A DNA stretch of 31,864 nt from Candidatus Saccharibacteria bacterium UBA1103. Its GTDB lineage: Bacteria > Patescibacteriota > Saccharimonadia > Saccharimonadales > Saccharimonadaceae. Position 1 is the stretch's first letter. Each line of letters starts with the position of its first letter. Both the position numbers and the translations under genes were made by a program. Below, piece after piece: positions 1 through 6,840 of the stretch. The stretch spans positions 1 through 31,864 of the forward strand of contig CAJPSI010000003.1 of assembly GCA_905373275.1 (NCBI GenBank), written 5' to 3'. The notes under the pieces were generated by a model, which was not told the origin of the DNA, made no database searches, and saw only the letters and a list, made by a program, of their open reading frames with translations.

Positions 1-680
1 CTCTACACGCCGCCGTAGTCGAGGTAATCGTCAAGCCACATGCCCGAGCCCGCTACACCACTATCCAGAACTGGTCGACTAATGTGATCAACCTGACCAC
101 CCAGCGGATGTTGGTCAAGGAAGAAGGTATCGGTGAATGGATCGACGGTAATATCGGCTCACAACTGACCATGAAATACCCCTGTCTCGTACTGGCCGAA
201 CGAGGCGCCAGGGGTAATATCCTCTCCTTAGCCACCGCCAAGTCGGGGCAAAAGCAAGATAACGGCGGTAAGGCAATCCACCTTGCACCGGATACTTCAT
301 CAACCGTCGTCGCCAAGTCAATTTGCTCCGGCAACGGCTCCAGTACTTACCGAGGTGAGATCATCATTGATGACCAAGCCACCAATGCTCGCTCTGCTAC
401 CAAATGCGATACACTTCTGCTAAGTAGCAACAGTCTCTCTAATACTTACCCCACCAGCGTCATCAAGCGGTCTGACGCTAATCTCAGTCACGAGGCAACG
501 ACCGGACGGATCAACGAGTGGCAGCTCTTTTATTTGATGAGTCGAGGCCTAGACGAGGACGAAGCCACCGGCCTGATCATCCAAGGTTTTATTGAGCCCA
601 TCATCAGCAACTTACCGATGGAATATGCCGTCGAGCTCAATCGTCTAATCGAGCTATCTATGGAGGGGTCGGTCGGATGA
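1..680 (+). CDS. sufB: SufB, Fe-S cluster scaffold subunit (3' part)
   Basis: The gene enters from the left edge; the reading frame is open from base 3, giving 225 visible residues. SufB is the core subunit of the cytoplasmic SufBCD scaffold that assembles Fe-S clusters. Family hallmarks seen: QNWSTNV near the start, TKxxLVKEEG-like and GSQLTMKYP strands of the beta-helix, SHEATTGRI followed by LFYLMSRG, and the closing LPMEYAVELNRLIELSMEGSVG-type tail of the family. An internal GTG at 84 can look like a start, but homology continues upstream of it, so it is not one. The stop overlaps the next gene by 4 bp (ATGA), so translation is probably coupled. SufC would be expected upstream, outside the window. 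Confidence 0.95.
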   Translation, partial: LHAAVVEVIVKPHARARYTTIQNWSTNVINLTTQRMLVKEEGIGEWIDGNIGSQLTMKYPCLVLAERGARGNILSLATAKSGQKQDNGGKAIHLAPDTSSTVVAKSICSGNGSSTYRGEIIIDDQATNARSATKCDTLLLSSNSLSNTYPTSVIKRSDANLSHEATTGRINEWQLFYLMSRGLDEDEATGLIIQGFIEPIISNLPMEYAVELNRLIELSMEGSVG

Positions 681-1102
681 GACAATATATCTTAGGCGAT
701 ATCAAGCAAAAGTATCTGCTCCGGACTAACCGACGGCGGACGGTCAAGCTCCATTTCGTCCACCGAGAGCCTCACACCGGGTCAAATATCTCTATCTGCA
801 TCGTGGCCGGTAAGCAAGCTAAGGTTAAGTTGCAAGCTACTACCACTATCAGGTCGTCCGCCATCGATAGCCACGCCTGGCTTGAGATCATCGTCATTAC
901 CAGTGACCAAGCGACTGTCCAGGCAGCCCCCAACCTCGAGATAGATAATAACCAATGCCAAGCAGGACACGCCCTAACCACTAAGCATATCGGCAAGAAT
1001 GAGCTCTTTTACCTGATGAGCCGAGGCTTGACTAAAGACCAAGCCTGGCAATTAATCGTCTCGGAAGTGACCGCCCGGTATCATAATGGAGTAAGATTAT
1101 AA
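677..1102 (+). CDS. sufD: Miniature SufD-like scaffold subunit
   Basis: This 141-aa protein sits in the usual SufD position between sufB and sufS. Its C-terminal third carries the SufB/SufD signature CQAGHALTTKHIGKNELFYL, followed by MSRGL and a short helical tail. Typical SufD proteins are roughly 400 aa or more, so most of the N-terminal domain and many beta-helix turns are missing. The His in GHALT (residue 98) aligns with the functionally important His of the CSHGAT motif of E. coli SufD, and Cys94 precedes it. No frameshift or in-frame stop suggests decay, and the gene is coupled to sufB by an ATGA overlap. I infer a reduced but functional SufD that pairs with SufB. It could instead be a second, shortened SufB-like subunit. 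Confidence 0.8.
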   Translation: MRQYILGDIKQKYLLRTNRRRTVKLHFVHREPHTGSNISICIVAGKQAKVKLQATTTIRSSAIDSHAWLEIIVITSDQATVQAAPNLEIDNNQCQAGHALTTKHIGKNELFYLMSRGLTKDQAWQLIVSEVTARYHNGVRL

Positions 1103-1103
1103 G

Positions 1104-2270
1104 ATGATGAAAGTACGATCACTCTTCCCTATCCTAACCAGCCACCCCGAGCTGGTCTACCTGGATAGCGCTAATACCACCCTAAAATCTGACTTGCTAC
1201 TGAAGGCTCTGGCTAAGTACTATCATCATCACCTGACGAACGTCGGGCGCAGTGGCACCGATTGGTCGACTTGGGTTACCAGGCAATATCAGCTGGCTCA
1301 CCAAGACGCCGGGGAGCTAGTCGGGGCGAAGAGCAACAACATCGTCTTTACCTATTCCAGCACCTACGCCATCAATATGGTGAGGTACGGCATTCAGCAC
1401 ACTCTCCATCCCGGCGGTATCATCTTGCTAACACTCCACGAACATAATTCCAACCTGCTGCCTTGGTTGGCATTAGCGAAGCAGACCGGTGCTCAGGTGA
1501 AATACATGGAGGAGCTACCATTGTCAGACCTCCCCATGGTCAAGCTGTTTAGCTACAGTCTGGTCTCTAATCTGACAGGCGAGGTCTATGACTATCACAA
1601 TTTGACTACTCAGATCAGGAAGCAGGGCGGCCTCATCTTAGTTGATGCCACCCAGGCTGTACCGCACCTGGATGTCAGTATTGACCGGCTCAACTGTGAC
1701 TTTCTGGTCTATTCGGCTCACAAAGTATACGGCATGACCGGACTGGGGGTGCTATACATCGCCAATGACCAACTTCAGAGCCTAGCACCGATGGTCTATG
1801 GCAGTCAGACCTTTAGCCACGTCGACCAATCCGACTATGAGCTACTATCGTCTGCCGAACGGTTCGAACCGGGCACTCCTAATATAGAGGGGGCATTAGG
1901 GCTAAGGGTAGGTCTTCAGCTGCTCAGAGCATTTCGCCACCGGGAAGAAGCTCTAGGCGAGTATTTCCTTGATCAACTCCGGCAACACCGGCTCGATCGG
2001 TTCCTCATCGGCCCTACCGACCCAGCTACCCGGCGCATCCCCATTTTTTCTCTGGCTCACCCGACCGTTCACCCCCACGATATCGCCATGCTTCTAGAGT
2101 CACAGCAGATCATCGTCCGAGCCGGCAAATCCTGTGCCGATATTCCGGCGCAACACCTCGGCGAAACCCGAGGCGTTATCCGAGCTTCACTCGGTATTTA
2201 TAATACTCAGCAAGACATCGACCGCTTCATCACCGGCTACAAGCAAGCCCTTAATCGGCTAGGTGGCTAG
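1104..2270 (+). CDS. sufS: SufS, class II cysteine desulfurase
   Basis: This PLP-dependent enzyme takes sulfur from L-cysteine as a persulfide and passes it to SufU/SufB for cluster assembly. At 388 aa it is near the usual length. The PLP lysine is in VYSAHKVYGMTG (Lys207), the cofactor-binding Asp and His are in LILVDATQAVPH, and the persulfide Cys is in VRAGKSCAD (Cys344). The more usual text at that site is RxGHHCA, so the two residues before the Cys are K-S rather than H-H. There are two tandem ATG codons at the start; the gene begins 1 nt after the sufD stop and ends 2 nt before sufU, so it lies within one operon. Confidence 0.95.
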   Translation: MMKVRSLFPILTSHPELVYLDSANTTLKSDLLLKALAKYYHHHLTNVGRSGTDWSTWVTRQYQLAHQDAGELVGAKSNNIVFTYSSTYAINMVRYGIQHTLHPGGIILLTLHEHNSNLLPWLALAKQTGAQVKYMEELPLSDLPMVKLFSYSLVSNLTGEVYDYHNLTTQIRKQGGLILVDATQAVPHLDVSIDRLNCDFLVYSAHKVYGMTGLGVLYIANDQLQSLAPMVYGSQTFSHVDQSDYELLSSAERFEPGTPNIEGALGLRVGLQLLRAFRHREEALGEYFLDQLRQHRLDRFLIGPTDPATRRIPIFSLAHPTVHPHDIAMLLESQQIIVRAGKSCADIPAQHLGETRGVIRASLGIYNTQQDIDRFITGYKQALNRLGG

Positions 2271-2272
2271 GC

Positions 2273-2722
2273 ATGAATGATCAGAGTCTGCTGGACGACA
2301 TCATCTTTACCCATCGTCACCCCCGACACCAAGGAGAACTCGCTCACATATCTCCCCTGACTGACAGCAATCCTGGCTGTGGCGACCGGATCGAACTGTA
2401 TCTGGATATTAAGGACGGTATCATTACCCGAGCCAGCTACACCGGTCAGCTCTGTAGCATCGCTACCTATGGTGCCGAAAAGCTAATTAGCGCAATCACC
2501 GACAAGCCTCTAGCTGACGCCTTAGCCTTATCGGCTGGCGACTTACTACCCCACGATTGCTCTCTTCTGTCTAACCCCACCAGGCTAACTTGCTTCACTA
2601 CCGCACAGAGGGCTCTACGGAGTCTAACTAAAATCACCTCTCTGAAGAGAGGTGACAATAAGATTGGTGAGTCAGGTGGGACTCGAACCCACGACACCAG
2701 GCTTAAGAGGCCCGTGCTCTAA
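2273..2722 (+). CDS. sufU: SufU, sulfur acceptor for SufS
   Basis: SufU is the Zn-containing IscU-like partner that receives persulfide sulfur from SufS. The three conserved cysteines are visible in NPGCGDRIEL, GQLCSIATYGAE and RLTCFTTAQRAL; the last is followed by the family's closing helix (ALRSL). Homology ends there, near base 2630. The frame then stays open for about 30 residues through a hairpin and into tRNA-Lys on the opposite strand. The last 18 residues (ESGGTRTHDTRLKRPVL region) are simply the tRNA read antisense. So the real gene probably has a non-conserved tail, or lost its original stop. The start ATG is 2 nt after the sufS stop. Confidence 0.9.
   Translation: MNDQSLLDDIIFTHRHPRHQGELAHISPLTDSNPGCGDRIELYLDIKDGIITRASYTGQLCSIATYGAEKLISAITDKPLADALALSAGDLLPHDCSLLSNPTRLTCFTTAQRALRSLTKITSLKRGDNKIGESGGTRTHDTRLKRPVL
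2627..2655 (-). terminator. Intrinsic terminator of tRNA-Lys
   Basis: On the minus strand, 10 bases past the CCA end of tRNA-Lys, there is a perfect 9-bp stem (2655-2647 with 2642-2634) and a 4-base loop. TTTTAGTT follows. On the plus strand the same hairpin lies inside the 3' part of sufU and has no U-tract there. Confidence 0.7.
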
Positions 2723-2741
2723 CCAGCTGAGCTACTGACCC
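2665..2741 (-). tRNA. tRNA-Lys (anticodon CTT)
   Basis: A full cloverleaf folds on the minus strand. The acceptor is GGGTCAG with CTGACTC, the D stem GCTC/GAGC, the anticodon stem CGGGC/GCCTG with loop CTCTTAA (anticodon CTT), and the T stem GTGGG/CCCAC with loop TTCGAGT. The discriminator base is A and CCA is encoded. The tRNA is antisense to the 3' end of the sufU frame. Confidence 0.95.
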
Positions 2742-2756
2742 TCAGGGAGGTAGTAG

Positions 2757-2951
2757 CTAGATAATACCATATAATAGCTGATTGGTGAAATAGCGCATAT
2801 TGCCTGATGATTGGTAGATCGGGCAGACCTGACTCGGATAGGGGATATCAGATTTAGCGACATAAGCTAGTTCATTAGTTTTGTAGTCAGGTTCAAGCTT
2901 ATCGTAATCAAACACACTTAGTGCCAAATACTGTTCTAATGTTAGTGACAT
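2757..2951 (-). CDS. Small hypothetical protein, 64 aa
   Basis: This small soluble protein starts MSLTLEQYLALSVFDYD and ends NQLLYGII. It has no signal peptide or membrane segment, and I do not recognise a family. The frame opens further upstream (to 2996), but the start at 2951 is preferred because GGGAGG lies 7 nt before it and the ATG follows the stop of the 239-aa gene after a single base (TAA-T-ATG). The pair is therefore probably one transcript and translationally coupled. It is rich in Tyr, Leu and Asp. Its function could relate to the membrane protein encoded just upstream, but that is only inference from position. Confidence 0.6.
   Translation of the reverse strand: MSLTLEQYLALSVFDYDKLEPDYKTNELAYVAKSDIPYPSQVCPIYQSSGNMRYFTNQLLYGII
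2761..2769 (-). promoter_or_regulatory. Extended -10 promoter for tRNA-Lys
   Basis: TGG-TATTAT on the minus strand predicts a start near 2754, about 12 nt before the mature tRNA 5' end. The box lies just inside the 3' end of the neighbouring 64-aa gene. Confidence 0.5.
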
Positions 2952-2952
2952 A

Positions 2953-3672
2953 TTATTCCCTCCCATAGTCATTAATAAAGCAACTCTTGCCCACACCTAC
3001 GTTTAATTTTTCTTGATTTCCGTAAAGTTGGCAAATATAGCGTGAGTTATCATCTGTTGAATTAATCGTATACCTCACCGCATAGTCACTGTAGTTCCTA
3101 GAGCGAGCATACTCCAGCAGTTTCTCAATGTTCTTTATGTCATTGTCATTCGGCGATTCGCCATTTGTTACTATGTTGATGTCGTACGATATCTTATCAC
3201 CATAATTATGTAATACTTGATTAATAGGTGGAAGTTTCATCAGTTCATCTTCCAGATCATCTTTCATGCTCATACTAGAATAATACTTTGTGGCATTTAT
3301 ACCATTCTTTTTAATGAAGTCTCCGAGAAGTATCTTCTCCTGACTGTCATAGTATGTAGTAATAAATGTATCGTGATAGCGACCATTATTGCCCTCCACC
3401 TCAAAGGTGAGGCTAGCATCATTCACTTCGTGTGCATCAGCAGCAAAGAACTTTTTCATCCACATCCCGGCCATGTTAATATGACAATTCTTAGTCACAT
3501 ACTTTTTCCCATACTTACTCTCTAGGTATTTGACCATTTTTGCTTGCTCTCCGCCACAATAAATATCTTTATAAAATACAGCATAAAAGAACCTGCCTAT
3601 CAGGAAACAAAATATTATGATAATAATCCAGCGTCCCCAATGTCTTCGTTTCTTCGGCTCTATGGTGCTCAT
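2953..3672 (-). CDS. Single-TM exported hypothetical protein, 239 aa (paralogue A)
   Basis: After a basic N-terminus (KKRRHWGR) comes one hydrophobic segment at about residues 14-33, then a roughly 200-aa domain expected to lie outside the membrane. That domain begins with VKYLESKYGKKYVTKN. The same arrangement and the core YLxxKYG occur in the 253-aa protein at 5148-5909, so I regard the two as distant paralogues. Similar membrane-anchored proteins with a YLxxKYG segment exist in Firmicutes, but I cannot give a function. Cysteines at C39 and C63 and near the C-terminus could form disulfides. The gene is AT-rich (many Lys, Asn, Ile and Tyr codons) compared with the housekeeping genes. An AAGGA ribosome site precedes the start. 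Confidence 0.7.
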   Translation of the reverse strand: MSTIEPKKRRHWGRWIIIIIFCFLIGRFFYAVFYKDIYCGGEQAKMVKYLESKYGKKYVTKNCHINMAGMWMKKFFAADAHEVNDASLTFEVEGNNGRYHDTFITTYYDSQEKILLGDFIKKNGINATKYYSSMSMKDDLEDELMKLPPINQVLHNYGDKISYDINIVTNGESPNDNDIKNIEKLLEYARSRNYSDYAVRYTINSTDDNSRYICQLYGNQEKLNVGVGKSCFINDYGRE

Positions 3673-3694
3673 GATTCAGTCCTTATGCACCATA

Positions 3695-3703
3695 ATAATA
3701 GCA
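3695..3703 (-). promoter_or_regulatory. Extended -10 promoter for the 239-aa gene
   Basis: TGC-TATTAT on the minus strand is followed by about 16 nt of leader containing AAGGA before the ATG at 3672. The sequence around it (TTATGCTATTAT) resembles the element upstream of the 253-aa paralogue (CTATGCTATCAT). Confidence 0.5.
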
Positions 3704-3803
3704 TAAGCTGAATATTCATTTAGTAGAATGTATTATATTTCACTACACGCTAAGCTATACAGTGAACTGGCACAAAGCTAGTACACGCTTATCACTCATC
3801 GTG

Positions 3804-3809
3804 TATAAT
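3804..3809 (+). promoter_or_regulatory. -10 box for the 421-aa gene
   Basis: A consensus TATAAT lies 31 nt before the ATG. No good -35 hexamer is visible. A weak GGGG ribosome site lies before the start. Confidence 0.45.
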
Positions 3810-3840
3810 GTCTGTAAATTAGCTAGGTATCAGGGGTATC

Positions 3841-5106
3841 ATGACATCAAGGGAAACAAAATCACTGGCAGACATAGAGGATAAATCATCAGGAGTCTCG
3901 AACGACGTATTGATTGAGTCGCTCAGATATCAGCTTGCTCAGCTGAGCCCAGAGGAACGCATGAAATTCGGCGGGCAAGAGATGTTTAACTTTGTCATGC
4001 GACCGGTTTACAATTCTAAGGATAAAAAGATGTCTATTGAGCTACTACTATATATCTCTAGTCTGATGGCAGGGTGTGCCTGCCAGATGGCAGCTATGGC
4101 AGATAATCCCGGGACAATCCTCACCTTGCGAGTTAAAGGTGGTGAGACATACTATGCCGGCGATGCAATCCTACAGAAGCTATTTGGCGAACAATACTCG
4201 CCATGGTCTATTGTTGGCGGAGGTATGAAGCAGATCGGACAAGAACAAGTCTTTCGTAACTTTGATATCCAGGATTGTATCAAATACAGTATGGAGACCA
4301 TGGGTAGCGATAAATTCGGTGTCATCAGGATGCCTGATCAATATCGCCCGGAGGTGCTGTCGAAAGAATCAATCACCGAGCTATGGAATAGTTGCACAGA
4401 CCACCTCAGGCGAATTATCCCATCTGTATCTGAATGGCCCGGCTGTTATGGTGTAATGTTGCAAAAAGCCATTGTCTCAGCCGGAGACATCATCAAGCCG
4501 GACGCTGCTCTGACAATAATCGCCGAGAGCATGCTCTATGCATCTAAGCTAGAATTGCGACAACACGCCCACGAAGAGGAAGTACCTAGGGAGGTGTGCA
4601 CTGTCCCGTACTACTCCTCTCACATGATCGGCACTACGACTACTGCAGAGAAGCCGGAGAAGTTTCACAACTCTACACCTAAGCGCTACGTTAGATGTAT
4701 CGCCCTTTTAATGGCGGCTACGATAGGTATACCTGCCACTATCGGTATGTGGTCGTTCCTTTGGCGACAACACTCCGTATCATGCATTACGGGACTTCTT
4801 ACCGCCCTTATCACTTGGGGGACATATGGATTAATTACTAGAAATTATCCTGCAGTCCTTGATCAAGTTATACTCGGCATCATTGCCGTTGTCGGTACCA
4901 TAGTTGGTTTCGCCTATTGCATTAATAATTTGTTGCCCGTACATACAATGAATAACTTTCTGGTCGTTTTACAGTCCATGACATCACCGCCGTTTTGGAG
5001 TGCATTGTGGAACTCTAATCATGAGGTCGTCTCGGCGTTTGTAATATCATTAATTTCCGCCGCCGGCTTCATACCTTACATCCGCCATCGTATATCTAAA
5101 GATTAG
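3841..5106 (+). CDS. Unknown membrane protein, 421 aa, four C-terminal TM segments
   Basis: I do not recognise this family. Residues 1 to about 280 look soluble: an acidic/polar start, a helical segment around 21-40 (LIESLRYQLAQLSPEERM), and a mixed region with MSIELLLYISSLMAGCACQMAAM and GGETYYAGDAILQKLFGEQYS. The C-terminal third has four hydrophobic segments at about 283-308, 313-333, 340-365 and 396-415, ending in a basic tail (RHRISKD). The N-terminal domain is therefore probably cytoplasmic. It is flanked on both sides by the two related single-TM genes, both on the other strand, which suggests a small functional or selfish unit. No catalytic motif is evident. Confidence 0.7.
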   Translation: MTSRETKSLADIEDKSSGVSNDVLIESLRYQLAQLSPEERMKFGGQEMFNFVMRPVYNSKDKKMSIELLLYISSLMAGCACQMAAMADNPGTILTLRVKGGETYYAGDAILQKLFGEQYSPWSIVGGGMKQIGQEQVFRNFDIQDCIKYSMETMGSDKFGVIRMPDQYRPEVLSKESITELWNSCTDHLRRIIPSVSEWPGCYGVMLQKAIVSAGDIIKPDAALTIIAESMLYASKLELRQHAHEEEVPREVCTVPYYSSHMIGTTTTAEKPEKFHNSTPKRYVRCIALLMAATIGIPATIGMWSFLWRQHSVSCITGLLTALITWGTYGLITRNYPAVLDQVILGIIAVVGTIVGFAYCINNLLPVHTMNNFLVVLQSMTSPPFWSALWNSNHEVVSAFVISLISAAGFIPYIRHRISKD

Positions 5107-5147
5107 GAGATTCTGCTGATTTAAGCTAAATACTAATGAAATCTGTC

Positions 5148-5909
5148 CTAATATAAATCCTGATCCTGCGATTCACCTACCTTCCATTCGCTGAATAGGT
5201 TAATTTTATCCTGTCTGTTGCTTAGTTTACGAAGGTTATCAAGTGGCACCGCCAGACCATACTCTCTCTTCTCGCTTGTTTCAGATATATATGTGACGGC
5301 AGTGTCCGTTTTATCCGGCAGTGACGCCGATAGTTCAATCAGTTTATTTACGATGTCTTCCTTTTCATCATCTGACAGATTCTTCTTTAATCTTTTGATC
5401 GCTAAGCCGTAGGGGATTTGTTTGCCGTAAATCTTGGCTATGTCGTCGAGAGCGATTATTTTACCATCGAAGTTTACCTGCGCATTTTGAAGTTCCAATG
5501 CTGACTTTATCTCGACGGTGTAGTCAGTGTCACTGCCAAATAGGCGGTATATCTCCGGCTTTAGCCTCTTTGATTCTTCGTCAGACCAGACAGCTCCGGC
5601 GTATCCATCATATCTGGCTGACGACGAGTGTATTACTCTGAACTTTATTTTACTGTTATTGGCAGGATAGGCTATGGCAACTAAATAACCCTCAATAGCA
5701 AACATTGCTCCCTCTCGCACTGGCTTCCCGACTACGAACTCTTGACCACCGTACTTATCTTTCAAATATATAGCCATCTCCACCCGTTCATTGGTGTAGT
5801 CCCTCCAGATGAAGGTGCGGGCAAGCACAACTACAATAAGGATAACTATTGGTACGATCACGAATACCTTATGTTCCTTTATCTGTTTTCCTAACTTTGC
5901 TATACCCAT
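5148..5909 (-). CDS. Single-TM exported hypothetical protein, 253 aa (paralogue B)
   Basis: One membrane segment lies at about residues 14-34 (KVFVIVPIVILIVVVLARTFIW). The domain that follows is expected to be extracytoplasmic and includes AIYLKDKYGGQEFVV near residue 50, the counterpart of YLESKYGKKYV in the 239-aa protein. Beyond that motif the two align only loosely: a beta-rich middle, then an Asp/Lys-rich helical part here. The C-terminus (SEWKVGESQDQDLY) is acidic. There are no cysteines, unlike paralogue A. The function is unknown; a cell-surface role is inferred only from topology. Composition is AT-richer than the neighbouring lepA-tilS block. Confidence 0.7.
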   Translation of the reverse strand: MGIAKLGKQIKEHKVFVIVPIVILIVVVLARTFIWRDYTNERVEMAIYLKDKYGGQEFVVGKPVREGAMFAIEGYLVAIAYPANNSKIKFRVIHSSSARYDGYAGAVWSDEESKRLKPEIYRLFGSDTDYTVEIKSALELQNAQVNFDGKIIALDDIAKIYGKQIPYGLAIKRLKKNLSDDEKEDIVNKLIELSASLPDKTDTAVTYISETSEKREYGLAVPLDNLRKLSNRQDKINLFSEWKVGESQDQDLY

Positions 5910-5935
5910 AATTGCTCTGACTCTTTATACTATAG

Positions 5936-5944
5936 ATGATAGCA
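5936..5944 (-). promoter_or_regulatory. Extended -10 promoter for the 253-aa gene
   Basis: TGC-TATCAT on the minus strand, about 26 nt before the ATG, closely matches the element before the 239-aa paralogue. A second AT-rich box (GTATAAAG) lies between it and the start. Confidence 0.45.
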
Positions 5945-6008
5945 TAGGTTAAATAGTGGCTGGATGATACGTAGTAGCTCCGTCCGTCGACGGCGTGGTC
6001 TTATAGTT

Positions 6009-6135
6009 TCAGTAGCTAAGCAGCCAGTTGATTACGTTGACTTGCCTCACGCCGCGCCGAGAAACTTCTTCCGGATCAAGAGTAATAAGAACTTTGGGAT
6101 TGTGGTCAGGGATCTTGTCTAATAACGTAGCAGCA
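6009..6135 (-). pseudogene. C-terminal remnant of an AAA/DUF4143-type ATPase
   Basis: On the minus strand the frame ending at the TGA at 6011-6009 reads LLDKIPDHNPKVLITLDP, then a short charged stretch (EEVSRRG) and VRQVNVINWLLSY. This resembles the closing segment of the AAA_14/DUF4143 family, where a 'DxIxDxxPKxxLTLD' strand is followed by 'GIKHxNIIDFLL'. Only about 42 residues are recognisable. Upstream the frame runs into a 15-bp palindrome and then a stop, so the rest of the gene is gone. The match is from memory, not from an alignment. Confidence 0.4.
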
Positions 6136-6177
6136 AAAATGCGAAAACTTAGTAAAAATGAGAAGTTTTCGCATTTT
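6136..6177. repeat. Perfect 15-bp inverted repeat with 12-nt spacer
   Basis: AAAATGCGAAAACTT (6136-6150) is perfectly complementary to AAGTTTTCGCATTTT (6163-6177). It sits exactly at the broken edge of the ATPase remnant and 60-80 bp before the NYN remnant. As RNA it would be a stable AU-rich hairpin. It could be a mobile-element end or an operator; no clean U-tract follows on the plus strand. Confidence 0.75.
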
Positions 6178-6256
6178 CATCCGACTGATTAGTCATACCC
6201 CCAAGTTAAATCTTCACATTTTTACTTATATATGATGAGTTGAGAATGGCTGGTTA

Positions 6257-6502
6257 GTGCTTTACGCCTCAGCTAGGTGTTTCAAGGAATACGATAAAGC
6301 TATTATCGTATCCGGTGACGGCGATTTTAGTTGCTTGGCAAGATACCTCGAAGGAAAAGGTAAGCTCGGAGGACTAATGTGCCCTAATAAACGATATTCC
6401 AGCTTGCTGAGAGAATATCGTAATCGCATCAATATTATCGGCGGAGCAAGGAATCAACTGGAATATAAAATGACCAGAAGCGGCGGTCGGTCGAAACCTT
6501 AG
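6257..6502 (+). pseudogene. NYN (LabA-like) domain protein, N-terminally truncated
   Basis: The 81 residues match the C-terminal half of NYN-domain proteins, the PIN-like nuclease fold: YDKAIIVSGDGDFSCLARYL carries the conserved SGDGDF acidic motif, and PNKRYSSLLREYRNRINII plus a LEYK end are also typical. The N-terminal half, with the first catalytic Asp and the strand before the helix, is absent. In-frame sequence can be followed back only to a TGA at 6236. No ribosome site precedes the GTG at 6257. I read it as a remnant, not an active gene. Family members are usually about 160-190 aa. Confidence 0.7.
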
Positions 6503-6516
6503 GCTTGTCTGGTCAT
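6470..6516. repeat. 9-bp inverted repeat around the NYN remnant stop
   Basis: ATGACCAGA (6470-6478) and TCTGGTCAT (6508-6516) are perfect complements separated by 29 nt. They could form a hairpin at the 3' end of the NYN remnant. Confidence 0.45.
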
Positions 6517-6529
6517 GGTGATTAGCTTA

Positions 6530-6557
6530 ATTGTAGCAAAATAACACTCCATGTCAA
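6530..6557 (-). promoter_or_regulatory. Near-consensus leftward promoter with no evident gene
   Basis: On the minus strand there is a consensus TTGACA (6557-6552), a 16-nt spacer, and TGC-TACAAT with the -10 at 6535-6530. Transcription would start near 6523 and run antisense to the NYN remnant. The first ATG (6516) opens only a 5-codon frame. Confidence 0.55.
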
Positions 6558-6798
6558 GTCCCAGCAGGATACAACGACTATTCCCTATCTAGGATAGGTC
6601 AATAAGTCATTACGCCTTCTCGGTAAATAGACTTAATCTGGGTATCAGCTGGACAAGTCCCCGCATTATCTCATAAATAAGGTTACCCATTTGCTAGTCG
6701 TTAGCCCATAAGCCACGGTTACCCCACCGGAAGAAGCAACTAAAATCCATATAACAAGCGTATGTAGTTGTTCGCACTAACAGTAGTCGAATGTATTC

Positions 6799-6840
6799 CT
6801 ACTGACAATTTCGGTGGCAAGTCACCTAAATTGTCAGTAG
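6799..6840. repeat. Long hairpin downstream of lepA
   Basis: CTACTGACAATTT (6799-6811) pairs perfectly with AAATTGTCAGTAG (6828-6840), and an inner GGTG/CACC pair extends the stem after one mismatch. It begins 15 nt past the lepA stop on the minus strand. No U-tract follows, so it looks more like a 3'-end stabiliser or a factor-dependent end than a classical terminator. Confidence 0.7.

Noticed and set aside
115..334. Minus-strand open frames opposite sufB
   Set aside because: They are shadows of a well-supported gene and show no family motif or ribosome site.
2952..2996. N-terminal extension of the 64-aa protein to 79 aa
   Set aside because: The extension overlaps the end of the 239-aa gene, while the internal ATG has a strong GGGAGG site and tight coupling.
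6502..6516. Five-codon frame (MTRQA) as a second leader peptide behind the orphan promoter
   Set aside because: It has no amino-acid run, no terminator/antiterminator pair and no gene in the right place downstream.
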